NCBI GenBank assembly: GCA_910588245.1
Contig: CAJUQP010000006.1
Span: 1-64,000 of the forward strand
Direction: 5' to 3'
DNA: 64,000 nucleotides
From: an uncultured Muribaculaceae bacterium
GTDB lineage: Bacteria; Bacteroidota; Bacteroidia; Bacteroidales; Muribaculaceae
Below the pieces are notes generated by a model that had not been told where the DNA came from, ran no database searches, and saw only the letters and a list, made by a program, of their open reading frames with translations. Positions 17,083 through 27,300 of the stretch are shown here, in pieces (position 1 is the stretch's first letter; the number at the start of each line of letters is the position of its first letter). The position numbers and the translations under genes are program-made.

Positions 17083-17759
17083 GTGACAGGATATTACTGG
17101 TGGAAGATGACTCCACGCTCGCGATGATTGTTTCAGAAACACTGCAACGCAATGGTTTTGAAGTCAACATGGCAGTCAACGGCGAGGACGGATTGCATAA
17201 GTTTTCTCTTTGCGGAGCGGATCTGATTGTGGCTGACGTGATGATGCCCAAATTGGATGGCTTCGAGATGGGTCGCCGCATTCGGCAGATTGACCGCCAT
17301 GTGCCTATTCTTTTTCTAACTGCCAGATCGGAGATTGAAGACATTGTTGAAGGGTTTGAACTCGGAGGCAACGATTATCTCAAAAAGCCTTTCAAGATGC
17401 TTGAACTGATTGTTAGAATCAAGGCGTTGCTCCGAAGGAATACTCCCGATGACAGCGAATGGCTCGCTATCGGAGAGTATACTTTTGACGTGCCTACACA
17501 GCGGCTTGAACATTCCCAGGGCAACTCCGTGCAGCTGACTATCATTGAAGCCAGAATTTTAAGGGAACTCGCCATAAACCGTGGTAATACAGTTGACGCA
17601 TCAATGCTTATGCAGCTGATATGGCAACGCGACGACCCTTACAGCAGAAATTCGCTCCACGGCTTTATACATAAATTACGCTACTACCTGCGCCACGACA
17701 GTTCAATCTCAATACTCAATCAGAGGGGAATAGGATATATGCTTACAGTCACAAAATAA
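17079..17759 (+). CDS. OmpR-family response regulator
   Basis: 226 residues. The receiver domain has acidic residues D10/D11, phospho-acceptor D53 in VADVMMPKLDG and the conserved Lys in YLKKPF. The C-terminal winged helix (residues about 130-226) has SVQLTIIEARILREL and the HGFIHKLRYYL recognition helix, ending in GIGYML. Partner of the overlapping kinase; RprY-like. Likely regulates the divergent barrel gene and perhaps the downstream acetyltransferase, which however has its own promoter. Confidence 0.93.
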   Translation: MSDRILLVEDDSTLAMIVSETLQRNGFEVNMAVNGEDGLHKFSLCGADLIVADVMMPKLDGFEMGRRIRQIDRHVPILFLTARSEIEDIVEGFELGGNDYLKKPFKMLELIVRIKALLRRNTPDDSEWLAIGEYTFDVPTQRLEHSQGNSVQLTIIEARILRELAINRGNTVDASMLMQLIWQRDDPYSRNSLHGFIHKLRYYLRHDSSISILNQRGIGYMLTVTK

Positions 17760-17778
17760 AAATGTCTCATTTCTTCTA

Positions 17779-17807
17779 TTGTTAATGAAATCAAGACAAT
17801 AATTTTG
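17779..17807 (+). promoter_or_regulatory. Promoter of the CAT-like acetyltransferase gene
   Basis: TTG (17779-17781), 18 bp, TAATTTTG (17800-17807). The start would be near 17813, only about 7 nt before ATG 17820. Confidence 0.6.
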
Positions 17808-17819
17808 CATCAAAAAACT

Positions 17820-18437
17820 ATGATGCAGGAAGTAAATCCGAAGGAAACAACCCGGGCATACGCCTTCGACATGTGGATGAAGGCACCGATGCCGATGGTG
17901 ACGCTGATAAAGACTCTTGATGTGTCGAGACTCCGACGTATCAGCCGAAGGCGCGGGCTGAAATTCAACATGACGATGTGCTGGTGCATCGGTAAAGCCG
18001 CCACGCAGATTAAGGAATTCCATATGCTGCCGGTCGGCGATAAACTGATGCAATACGACACTATCGCAGTCAATACCATTGTCGCCAACCGCGACGGGGA
18101 GGTCAGTTCATGCGACATCCCTTATTCCGACAACCTTGATAAATTCAATGCGGATTATCTGAGGTTGACGCGACAAGTCGCCGAAAATTGCGAGAATCAC
18201 GATATCACAGACAGCATGGTTATCGGCACATCCGCACTGGCACAATACAACATTGATGGAGCCGTCGGAATGTACAGCGGTATATTCAATAATCCATTTA
18301 TGATATGGGGACGCTACCGCCGCAATTGGTTCAAGACATATCTGACAGTATCGTTTCAGTTCCACCACACACAGATGGACGGTGCCCACGCTGCCCGATT
18401 TCTCGATTATCTCCAGAAAGAGATCAACAATTTCTAA
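17820..18437 (+). CDS. Chloramphenicol acetyltransferase-like (CatA-fold) protein
   Basis: 205 residues from ATG 17820 (the frame can begin at a TTG at 17805 inside the promoter, which I reject). The catalytic motif HHTQMDGAHAARF near the C-terminus matches the HHxxxDG signature. The SMVIGTSALAQYNIDG and GIFNNPFMIWGRY regions correspond to the substrate pocket of trimeric CatA-type enzymes. It could acetylate chloramphenicol or another small hydroxyl compound; chromosomal Bacteroidales copies need not confer resistance. It follows the regulator by 60 nt but has its own promoter. Confidence 0.82.
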   Translation: MMQEVNPKETTRAYAFDMWMKAPMPMVTLIKTLDVSRLRRISRRRGLKFNMTMCWCIGKAATQIKEFHMLPVGDKLMQYDTIAVNTIVANRDGEVSSCDIPYSDNLDKFNADYLRLTRQVAENCENHDITDSMVIGTSALAQYNIDGAVGMYSGIFNNPFMIWGRYRRNWFKTYLTVSFQFHHTQMDGAHAARFLDYLQKEINNF

Positions 18438-18443
18438 CCAAGA

Positions 18444-19829
18444 TCACTTGACTTCAGCATTGCAAAGGCCGGCATAACCCGGGAAATCTGACGCCTTTAC
18501 AGTGAAATCGCGAAGCGTCAGATCCTCGATATTTTCAATATAGATGCCATAAGTAGGAGATGCCACAAAACCCACGCCATCACATGGACGACGGTCGTAG
18601 ACCCCTCCCGGCCATCCGGTCGTCTTCACAAGTTTAAGGGTTACATTATCAATAGTTATGTCATGAATTTTACCTGGTGCGTCGCAACCAAGAAAAATAC
18701 CGTTCTCGGATGTGGAGGAGATATTATGGAAACGTATATCGCTAACTTCCCCGCATTTCCCTTTGATGGCATCTTTGGGAAACCGCCAGCCTGCGTCTTT
18801 ATGATTGCCGACTGCCCGGGGATAAGAGGTGACATAGATTGGCTCAGACTTTCCCCACCAAACATCGGAAAACAGATGACAGTCTACAATCATATTGGAG
18901 AAAGTGACATCCGTGACCGTCCCCTCATCGCGATTCTGTATTCCTATTCCACGGTTGGAATCTGTAATGATGCAGTTATCGAACAACACACGATTTATAC
19001 TGTCCATATTCTCAGAACCTATCTTCACGGCACACGAACGGGATGTCATCACGCAATTCGTCACCACAATATCCTCGCATGGACCATATTCCTCGAATTC
19101 ACGTCTATTCTTAAGGCATATGCAGTCATCACCACTTTCGATATAGCAGTTTGAGATGCGCACTTTGCGGGAATGATCCACATCAATGCCGTCTCCATTA
19201 CGTATCTTAAGGTTATTAAGCAAGGATATGTCGCTTATAGCTACGTCTCGGCATCCCACAAGATGCACCGTCCAATATGCGCTGTTGGCTATTGTGACAC
19301 CGTTGATCCTGATATTCTCGGTATTGACGAGTGTCAATATATGAGGACGCGGATCAAAATCCGTCACCGGTTTTAGTTCGTATGAATCATCAAGTTCTCT
19401 ACCCATGAACGCAACGCCGTTGCCATCAATCCGTCCGGTGCCTGAGATTGAAATATTATGCAGGTTATCACCCGAAATCCACATCATACCCTCCCCTCGG
19501 TTTGCACGGAAAGCACTCTCGGTGTATATGGTCTCATCCGGATTCGCAAGCAATACCGAATTAGGCTGAAAATGAAGATCCACATTTGACTTCAGATGTA
19601 TCGGACCTGACAGGTATGTCTGTCCGGAAAGGAAAACCACCGAACCTCCTCCCGCACGGGAACAGGAATCAATTGCCAATTGTATGGAAGCCGCATCATC
19701 AATATGTCCATCACCGACTGCTCCGAAATCATTCACATAATAGTCGGCAGCAACACAATCAAGGCTGCATGTCAGCAAAAGAATAATGCCTGCTGATAGT
19801 TTTGTCATGTAAAAAGACAATGGTTTCAT
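18444..19829 (-). CDS. Glycoside hydrolase family 28 (polygalacturonase-like)
   Basis: 461 residues with an N-terminal signal peptide and the right-handed beta-helix of GH28 (start YYVNDFGAVGDGHIDDAASI). Catalytic aspartates are visible in RNGDGIDVDHS and ESGDDCICLKN. The GHG motif of classical polygalacturonases is replaced by SCAVKIGSE, as in many Bacteroidota GH28 enzymes acting on decorated pectins, so exo-action or a rhamnogalacturonan-type substrate is likely. ATG 19829 was preferred to the TTG at 19835. It lies after the GH92 gene on the same strand and may be co-transcribed with it. Confidence 0.88.
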   Translation of the reverse strand: MKPLSFYMTKLSAGIILLLTCSLDCVAADYYVNDFGAVGDGHIDDAASIQLAIDSCSRAGGGSVVFLSGQTYLSGPIHLKSNVDLHFQPNSVLLANPDETIYTESAFRANRGEGMMWISGDNLHNISISGTGRIDGNGVAFMGRELDDSYELKPVTDFDPRPHILTLVNTENIRINGVTIANSAYWTVHLVGCRDVAISDISLLNNLKIRNGDGIDVDHSRKVRISNCYIESGDDCICLKNRREFEEYGPCEDIVVTNCVMTSRSCAVKIGSENMDSINRVLFDNCIITDSNRGIGIQNRDEGTVTDVTFSNMIVDCHLFSDVWWGKSEPIYVTSYPRAVGNHKDAGWRFPKDAIKGKCGEVSDIRFHNISSTSENGIFLGCDAPGKIHDITIDNVTLKLVKTTGWPGGVYDRRPCDGVGFVASPTYGIYIENIEDLTLRDFTVKASDFPGYAGLCNAEVK

Positions 19830-19904
19830 TTGCAATTCGAAGTTTTTAGAAGTCGTTGTAAGATTTTCAAGAAGATATGAAAACCAAGAGGGAATGCGGC
19901 AGGA

Positions 19905-20039
19905 CTACTCAAAAATCAATTCCCCACCCCGGAGAAGTGAGCTATGCGATATTTTCATTGAATTCAAATCCCTGCCATCAAGTGATACGTGCCTATAATT
20001 TCCGTTGCCACGCGTACGTATTATGAAAGGCAGCCCTCC
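19905..20039 (-). other. In-frame remnant of the GH92 C-terminus
   Basis: Read in the GH92 frame after the TAG, this encodes 44 residues including LPFIIRTRGNGNYRHVSLDG and ISHSLLRGGELIFE and then stops at TAG 19905-19907. The pattern (a beta strand, 'V-LDG', then 'ISH--L--GGEL-F') is the normal end of GH92 proteins. Confidence 0.75.
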
Positions 20040-22136
20040 CTAGGGAGTGATCGTTATCGTATCGAAGGCTGGCGCACCAAGATAGTAGTCGGGCGTGGAA
20101 GGAGCGACCGGATAGAAACCCATGGCGGAGAATACATACCAGGCAGACATCTGTCCGGCATCATCATTCCCTGAAAGGCCGCCGGGAGTATTTAGATACT
20201 CCCTCTCCATGATATCGCGTATGCGGTTCTGTGTCTTGTCATGACGTCCGGCAATGTTGTAGAGATAAGCAATCTGGTGGCATGGCTCGTTGCCATGCCA
20301 GTAACGCCCATGATCAAACAAGGAATCAAGTTTGGCCACAAACGCATCCTTGCCACCGAGCAAATCCATCAAGCCTTCAGGATCATGTGGCACATACCAG
20401 GTGTAATGACATGGTGCCCCTTCCGTGAAAGCTTCGTTAAAGGAGAAGGGATCGGTACCCTCTGCAAACCGTCCGTCGGCATGACGTCCGTTGGCATAGC
20501 CAAGTCCGGGATCGATCACATTACGGTAGTTTTGCGAACGACGCATCAACATTTCATAATCATCTGTCTTGCCAAGTTTCCGGGCAATCTGCGCAAGAGC
20601 GAAATCATCGAAAGCATATTCCAATGTGCGTGATGTCTGCTCATTGTCATGGAAAGCCTCAAGAACCTCATCCTCCACTGGGATATAGCCATATTTAAGG
20701 TAAGATTCGAGTGCGCGACGCCCCATACCATTCTTATATTCGCTGAAATCGGAAGGACACTCAAAGGCATTCTTGCGGAGGTATCTGTAAGCCTCGGCAA
20801 GATCGAAGCCGCCGATCCCCTTTACCGAGGCATCCCCTATCGCTACGGCGCAGTGATCGCCGATCATGGCAGCAGTATAGCTGTTCCAGCATGGAAAGAT
20901 CGGCATCCAGCCACCATCCTGAGCCTTGGCGACAAGAGAATTCATCATATCGCCGCTGCGTTCCGGCTCAATAAGCGTGAGAAGAGGATGTAAGGCGCGG
21001 AAAGTGTCCCACATGCTGAAATCATCGTAATAGTCACGTCCTTCTGCCATCTTCCTGATTGGTGTTCCTTTGCCAAAAGCAGGGTATGAGCCGTCGACGT
21101 CATTTGTGACCCGAGGCAGTAGGGATGCGCGATAGAGAGATCCATAAAATATGGATTTCTTTTCCTCCGATCCCCCTTCCACCTTAATACGACACAGGCG
21201 TTCCGACCAAGCTGAATTGCTTTGCTTGCGGACAGCATCGAAATCATCGCCATTGATTTCCGCATCGAGATTGGCGACAGCACCTTCAATTGAGGTGAAT
21301 GATGAACCAATCCTTACGATTACTTCCTCACCCTTTCTGACGTTGAATGACACATAAACACCCGATTCCCTGGCTTTGCATATTTTATTTTTCCTCTTAA
21401 AACCTTTATCGCCCCGGAATGTGCCGTATTGAGTTATCTTGATATTGTCGGGCAACCTCACTACAAACCATCCTGAGAAGCCGGCCGGATCTCCCCATCC
21501 CTGATAGATACGGTGCACAGGATTGCAGCCTCTTATTTCCCCCTTCACTGGATCATATTCTATCCATCCCTCCCCTTCATCGGAATTAGGGTTAACCACG
21601 ATATGCCCTACCCCATCGTCCTGATATGTGAAACGCAGAATACCAGATCTCGACAACCCCGTGATCTCTGCTTTTATCCCTTCGTCGGGAAGTGAAACCG
21701 CATAATAATCAGGCCGCGCTGTCTCAGTTCTCTTATCCATACGGGTGGCACGGGCAGAGGGAGATGTGCGGAGTTCACCCGACATCGCCTGGATAGTCAT
21801 GCTGCCGTAATCCTGCGTACATCCCCCGTTGATCCAGTGACTGTTGCGGAATCCCTGAAGCAAAGAATCTGAATAGTAATATGGTGCGATACATTTCTGT
21901 TCGGTATCGCGTGTCTGAGGCGTCCACATGTTCATGCCGTGTGGCACTCCTACAGCAGGTATGGTCTGGCCATGCTCTTCAGATCCTTTGCCAAACATGC
22001 CTGCTGTTGCTGTTTCGGCAAAGGCTGTGCCGACACGTGTGTCGACAAAATCGACAGGAGTTTTTGATGAAATAGGCGATACAAGGACAATAAATCCCAA
22101 TATCAAGGTTAAACTGCGATCCATGAAAGTTTTCAT
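20040..22136 (-). CDS. GH92 alpha-mannosidase, cut short by an in-frame TAG
   Basis: 698 residues ending at TAG 20040-20042. The signal peptide is followed by FVDTRVGT, the N-terminal beta-sandwich, and the (alpha/alpha)6 domain with YYDDFSMWDTFRALHPL, GDHCAVAIGDASVKG and the final NDDAGQMSAWYVFSAMGFYPV. GH92 enzymes are calcium-dependent exo-mannosidases acting on N-glycans or yeast mannan. Beyond the TAG the same frame continues for 45 codons to 19905 with typical GH92 C-terminal strands. The gene therefore probably lost its last domain edge through one base change, or the TAG is read through, or it is a sequence error. Catalytic regions are intact, so the enzyme may still work. Confidence 0.87.
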   Translation of the reverse strand: MKTFMDRSLTLILGFIVLVSPISSKTPVDFVDTRVGTAFAETATAGMFGKGSEEHGQTIPAVGVPHGMNMWTPQTRDTEQKCIAPYYYSDSLLQGFRNSHWINGGCTQDYGSMTIQAMSGELRTSPSARATRMDKRTETARPDYYAVSLPDEGIKAEITGLSRSGILRFTYQDDGVGHIVVNPNSDEGEGWIEYDPVKGEIRGCNPVHRIYQGWGDPAGFSGWFVVRLPDNIKITQYGTFRGDKGFKRKNKICKARESGVYVSFNVRKGEEVIVRIGSSFTSIEGAVANLDAEINGDDFDAVRKQSNSAWSERLCRIKVEGGSEEKKSIFYGSLYRASLLPRVTNDVDGSYPAFGKGTPIRKMAEGRDYYDDFSMWDTFRALHPLLTLIEPERSGDMMNSLVAKAQDGGWMPIFPCWNSYTAAMIGDHCAVAIGDASVKGIGGFDLAEAYRYLRKNAFECPSDFSEYKNGMGRRALESYLKYGYIPVEDEVLEAFHDNEQTSRTLEYAFDDFALAQIARKLGKTDDYEMLMRRSQNYRNVIDPGLGYANGRHADGRFAEGTDPFSFNEAFTEGAPCHYTWYVPHDPEGLMDLLGGKDAFVAKLDSLFDHGRYWHGNEPCHQIAYLYNIAGRHDKTQNRIRDIMEREYLNTPGGLSGNDDAGQMSAWYVFSAMGFYPVAPSTPDYYLGAPAFDTITITP

Positions 22137-22141
22137 GGGTG

Positions 22142-22173
22142 CAAAATTAGAAAGATTTATGCTCCTTTACAAA
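22142..22173 (-). promoter_or_regulatory. Promoter of GH92, nearly leaderless
   Basis: On the minus strand TTTG (22170-22173) is followed after 20 bp by TAATTTTG (22142-22149). The -7 element ends 5 nt before ATG 22136, so the mRNA would begin almost at the start codon, or translation begins at the second ATG (22124). Confidence 0.6.
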
Positions 22174-22291
22174 ATCTTTTCTTCAAAAATCTGAAAATAT
22201 CCTGAGAAATAACCCCACAATAAAGCATCTTCATGGAGAGTATCAAGTCTCTGACCATTAGCAACACATCGAATCTGTCAATCCGTCTCTT

Positions 22292-22879
22292 CTAATTGGA
22301 ACATATGACGATCGCAAGAAGAATAGAGAATTGATCATGAGAAAGGTCTGAGAAATGTCCCCGGAGGATCTCGATCAGTTTTGCTTTTCTTTTTTTCACT
22401 GTGATGTCGGCTATACCCAGACGCTCCGCGATCTCTGAAATTTTAAGTCCCTCTGCAAAACTCATGTCGAAAACCTCACGATAGATCGGAGGCAACATCC
22501 TGACTGCCGCATAAAGACGATCGAGCACTTCATTTTCAATCATTGTAGCCGAATAGTCATCAACCTTGAAACACCCCGCATCCCAACTCTTCGAATCCAC
22601 ATATCTGGTTCGCGCCGTGTATTGGCGATGCACATCTATCACCCTATTGCGCACTCCGTTCAACAAATAAGATCTCAACTGAAACGGCGCATGTATGTCA
22701 TCCTTATGCAGATATGTGTTCACAATCACATCTTGCACGCAATCCTCTGCCAGACATGACACCTCCGGATCCAGAAGCTTACACGCATAAAGGATCAGTC
22801 CGGGATACTGAAGCTTGTAGAACAGCTCCATATCCCCGGAGATAAAGGCATTATATATAATATCCGATTGATGATTCAT
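22292..22879 (-). CDS. ECF-type RNA polymerase sigma factor (FecI-like)
   Basis: 195 residues from ATG 22879; the frame runs to 22930 but the extra segment contains promoter-like sequence (TAGTTTTG at 22885-22892). Sigma region 2 covers ALKIYAxx-like helices with DCVQDVIVNTYL and SYLLNGVRNRVIDV; region 4 has LPPIYREVFDMSFAEGLKIS and a helix-turn-helix ending ADITVKKRKAKL. It is divergent from the FecR gene, and the SusC downstream carries an STN domain, so it should be released when the receptor signals through FecR and then transcribe the SusCD locus. Confidence 0.9.
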   Translation of the reverse strand: MNHQSDIIYNAFISGDMELFYKLQYPGLILYACKLLDPEVSCLAEDCVQDVIVNTYLHKDDIHAPFQLRSYLLNGVRNRVIDVHRQYTARTRYVDSKSWDAGCFKVDDYSATMIENEVLDRLYAAVRMLPPIYREVFDMSFAEGLKISEIAERLGIADITVKKRKAKLIEILRGHFSDLSHDQFSILLAIVICSN

Positions 22880-22962
22880 GAGTGCAAAACTAGGCTCCGG
22901 ACTTGTTTTCGGTCTATAAAGCGCCAACAAAGATAGTCAAATTCTTTCAAAATTATTGACAT

Positions 22963-22990
22963 TTGATAAAAATATTAAAAAATTTATCAA
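22963..22990. repeat. Short inverted repeat between sigma and FecR genes
   Basis: TTGATAAA (22963-22970) and TTTATCAA (22983-22990) form a perfect 8-bp inverted repeat in the divergent region. It could be a regulator site; AT-richness makes chance possible. Confidence 0.3.
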
Positions 22991-23051
22991 TTTGAGTTAT
23001 ACTTTCTGCCTATTATTCCGTCTTCGTTTAAAAACCTTTAAACTGACACGC

Positions 23052-24254
23052 ATGGAAACAGAGATGGAAAGAATTGCCGATCTGGTTTACAAAAAAATTA
23101 CAGAAGGGCTGAACTCTGAGGAAGAAGCGGAACTCACTTCGCTCACATCAGGACATCCCGATCTGGAGGAGATGATGACGCGACTGGAAGATTCCCGATA
23201 CGTCGCCCGTCAGCTGAAACTTCGCGAGGCCATAAGATGGGAGAACCAGGCAAAAGATGCAAAGAGACGTCTCGGCATAAGACAGAAAAGGTGGAAAAGG
23301 TGGCATACGGCTGCCATAGCCGCATCTTTTATTATAATTGTATCCGTAGCCGTCAGATTCTTCAATGGATCATCCTCTCCAGACATGCAACCACCAGCCG
23401 AACCAATCGGCAAAACAGATACGCAGGTAATCCGCCCTGGCATAACAGAGGCTTTCATCTCGACACAGTCCGGAGAAAAAACAACTCTCACTACAGCCGA
23501 CACATCGAAGATCAACCTAAATTTTCCTGCATTAGATAAAGAGATCCACGATAAGAACGGAAAACCAGCAAAGTCCAAACCCCTGGTACTTGATGTGCCA
23601 CGCGGACGAGAATTTAAAATAATACTTGAAGACTCCACTGAAGTATGGCTTAATTCAGAATCGCAACTGCATTACCCGGAGCATTTCTCAGCACACGAGA
23701 GAAGAGTTAAAATAAAAGGTGAGGTATACTTCTCTGTGAAAAGCGACAAATCCCGTCCATTCTACGTAGAAGTCAGACAGCAGCAGATAAGGGTCTACGG
23801 CACAAGGTTCAACGTGCGCAGCTATGACGACGATCCAATCACCTATACTACCCTTGAGACAGGGAGCATCGCCATTTCAGACGCTACCAATCACGGTGGC
23901 CAACTCTTTCTCTCTCCCGGCAACCAGGCAATGTACAACAGCATAGACGGACAGACCGAGATGCGCCCCGTCGACCCCAAGGCTATCGCAAGCTGGCGTC
24001 ATGGCCGGTTCGTTTTTGAGGAACAGCCCCTGAAGGCGATAATGCGCGACCTTGCCCGATGGTATGATTTCAAATATGAATTCGACGACCCGTCGATCGA
24101 AGACATCGTCTTCATGGGCAGCGTGCCACGCTATGCCGATTTCACCACAGCAATCTCTATCCTCGAAAAAAGCGGTGGCATTAAATTTGAGATCAAAGGG
24201 AAAAATGTCAGGATACATAAGAAGAAACAGGATTCCCGGCTTCGCCGCACATGA
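23052..24254 (+). CDS. FecR-type anti-sigma factor
   Basis: 400 residues from ATG 23052 (METEMERIADLVYKK); the upstream extension of the frame is AT-rich and unlike the family. A cytoplasmic N-terminal sigma-binding region (about 1-85) is followed by one TM segment near 95-115 (AAIAASFIIIVSVAV), a periplasmic FecR domain from about 185 (LDVPRGREFKIILEDSTEVW, GEVYFSV), and a C-terminal DUF4974 domain ending with VRIHKKK. It should hold the divergent sigma factor inactive until the SusC-type receptor's STN domain contacts it. 75 nt separate it from susC. Confidence 0.93.
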   Translation: METEMERIADLVYKKITEGLNSEEEAELTSLTSGHPDLEEMMTRLEDSRYVARQLKLREAIRWENQAKDAKRRLGIRQKRWKRWHTAAIAASFIIIVSVAVRFFNGSSSPDMQPPAEPIGKTDTQVIRPGITEAFISTQSGEKTTLTTADTSKINLNFPALDKEIHDKNGKPAKSKPLVLDVPRGREFKIILEDSTEVWLNSESQLHYPEHFSAHERRVKIKGEVYFSVKSDKSRPFYVEVRQQQIRVYGTRFNVRSYDDDPITYTTLETGSIAISDATNHGGQLFLSPGNQAMYNSIDGQTEMRPVDPKAIASWRHGRFVFEEQPLKAIMRDLARWYDFKYEFDDPSIEDIVFMGSVPRYADFTTAISILEKSGGIKFEIKGKNVRIHKKKQDSRLRRT

Positions 24255-24329
24255 TGCGGCCACTGTCTTTCTCTCTTCCCGCAATCCGCGGGACTATATA
24301 TTCCTATAACTAAACTAACCGGTTCTATT

Positions 24330-27300
24330 ATGATCAAACGACTATTGACATTATTTATCTGCGGGTTCATGCTTACCCCTGTCGGCATTCTCGCCAATTA
24401 CTCTATCTCATTATCGGGCAACACCCCAGCCACAGCAGTGACCGCGTTGAAAAATGCGACAGGCTATGAGTTCGTTTATCAGAAAAACCTGATCAACAAT
24501 ATCGGGAAAAAGATCTCCGGAAATTTCAAAAACCAATCGATGGAGCAGCTACTCGACAACATCATCTGCGACCAGATGGGCCTTTCCTATGAGATAGTCG
24601 ACAATACAGTCATACTGAAAGAGCCACAGGAAACGCACACCTCTGATGTGCGCAATCTTTCAGGCATCGTGCTTGACGCAGAGACAAAGGAACCGGTAAT
24701 CGGGGCCTCAGTCATGATTGACGGCAGCAACATAGGCACTTCCACAGACCTCGAAGGCAGATTCAAACTTGCAGGAATTCCGGCGAATGCGAAAAAAATC
24801 AGGATATCTTATGTCGGCATGCATCCGCAGCTTCTCAATATACGCCCGCAGATGACTGTATATCTCCACTCGAGCATACAGGCAATGGATGAAGTGATCG
24901 TCGTGGCCTACGGCTCGGCGAAGAAAGGATCATTCACCGGCTCCGCTTCAACAGTCGGCTCTGCCCAACTGGGTGCCGGTCCGACCACTTCCGTCACCGA
25001 AGCTCTTGTAGGCGCGGCGCCCGGCGTGCAGGTCACAACCGCCAACGGCCAGCCAGGGTCGTCACCATCCATCTACATTCGCGGTGTCGGATCATTCAAC
25101 GCAAGCAACACGCCGCTCATTATTCTCGACGGTCTTCCATACGACAACTCCATAAGTTCCATAAATCCAAACGACATAGAGAACATCACCATACTCAAGG
25201 ACGCAGCTTCGTCAGCACTTTATGGCTCGCGTGCTGCCAACGGAGTGCTTATGATAACCACAAAGAAAGGAAGCAAAGAGAAAATGCAGGTCAATGTCAG
25301 GTTCAACCAGGGCTTCACCGCAAAACAGTCAGGAGACTACAATAAAGTGGGAGTAAGAGATTACCTCACAGTCTACTGGGAAAACCTGCGCAACCAATAT
25401 GTCAGCGACGGAAGGACACCGGAGGAAGCCGGACAACGTGCGTCTGCCAATCTTTTCAACGCCATAACCTATAATCCTTTCAACGTGCCCGCCGATCAGG
25501 TTGTCGACGCCAACGGACAGCTTAACCCGAACGCGGAGTTCATGTGGGCCGACGATTGCGACTGGGAGAATGCCATTCAGCATCTCGGAAGCAGGACTGA
25601 CGCGGGAGTCTCAATAAGCGGAGGCACATCAAAAAGCACATATTATACATCCGTGGGCTATACTGATGAACATGGTTATATCAAGGGGTCGCGCTTCAAA
25701 CGCTACACGGCTTCGGCCAACGCCAATTCTCAGATCACGCCCTGGCTGAGGGTCGGCACCAACCTTACAGGCAACATCAGCTACAGCTATGGCAACCAGA
25801 ATGAATCCCAAGGGAATAATATCAATCCCTTCCGATTCATAAGATATATCGGCCCGATATATCCAGTGCATCTCCACAATCCGGAGACAGGGGAATATCT
25901 GCGCGATGCCGACGGCAATCTGATATATGATTTCGGCACCGGATACTCTGTCGGCGGCATCGAAGTGCCCAAACGCGACTATGTTTCCGGCAACAACCCT
26001 GCCATAGAACTTCAGAAACGTGTAGATGAATACAGACGCAACACTATAAATGCCAAAGTATTCGCTGAGATAAAATTTCTCAAGGATTTCAAATTCACAT
26101 TCAACGGCGGCGTAGGCTCCAATTCATATCTCGCCACGAGCGCAGGAGTGGTATATGAGGAGAAAGGCAACACTGGTAACACCAGCAAAACAAACTCTTT
26201 CACCACAACCTGGACCTTTAACCAGCTGCTTGAATACAACAAGGACTTTGGCGAACATCATCTCGACGTGCTCCTCGGGCATGAAAGCTATGACTATGAG
26301 TACAATCATCTCAACGCCTCTAAAAAAGACCAGAAATTTGACAACAATTACGAACTCAACAACTATACCAACATAGATTCCACACCAACCTCCTATACCA
26401 ACAAATACAAGACAGAAGGCTATTTTTCCCGTCTAAACTATAGTTTCAACGAGCGGTATTTCCTTTCCGGCTCGTTCCGACGCGACGGCTCAAGCCGCTT
26501 CCACAAAAATTCCAGATGGGGTAATTTCTGGAGCGCCGGCGCGGCATGGCGTCTCGATCAGGAAAAATTCATGGCCGGAGTCAACTTCGTCAATGTATTG
26601 AAACTGCGCGCCGCTTATGGCGAGATAGGCAATGATGATCTGGGAAGCTACTATCCGTGGCGTGCCACTTATGAGAATGCCCAGAACGCCAACGAGGCTG
26701 GCTACATTCAGGATTCACTCGGCAATCCCGATTTGAAATGGGAAGTGTCGCGCAATTTCGACGTTGCCCTCGAATTCAGCCTTTTCGACAACCGTTTCCG
26801 CGGCACACTCGAATTTTTCAACCGTAAGTCGAGCAATCTGCTCTTCTCCGTGCCCCTCTCCTACTCCACAGGTATTGATTCCCAGTTACGGAATGCCGGT
26901 TCTATGTATAACCGCGGTTTCGAATTTGAACTCGGCTATAGTATTTTCACAGGGAAACCTCTCACCTGGGATATCAGCCTCAACGGCACCCACATCAAGA
27001 ACAAAATCACCTCTCTTCCCATCGATCCCTATAAATCGGGAACCCACAAGATTGAGGCCGGACATTCGCGTTATAATTTCTTCCTGCGCCAATGGCGCGG
27101 AGTCGACCCGGCCACAGGAAATAGCCTGTATATACCTGCGGAGGAATACCTCGCCACCTCCGAGAGTCTTGTTGAAGTGAACGGCACGACCTATACCACC
27201 GACTACAAGGAAGCTCTGGAAGACTATTGCGGCGACGCCCTCCCGAAGCTTCAGGGCGGCCTGACCACAAATCTCGCCTGGCGCGGATTCAATCTCGGGA

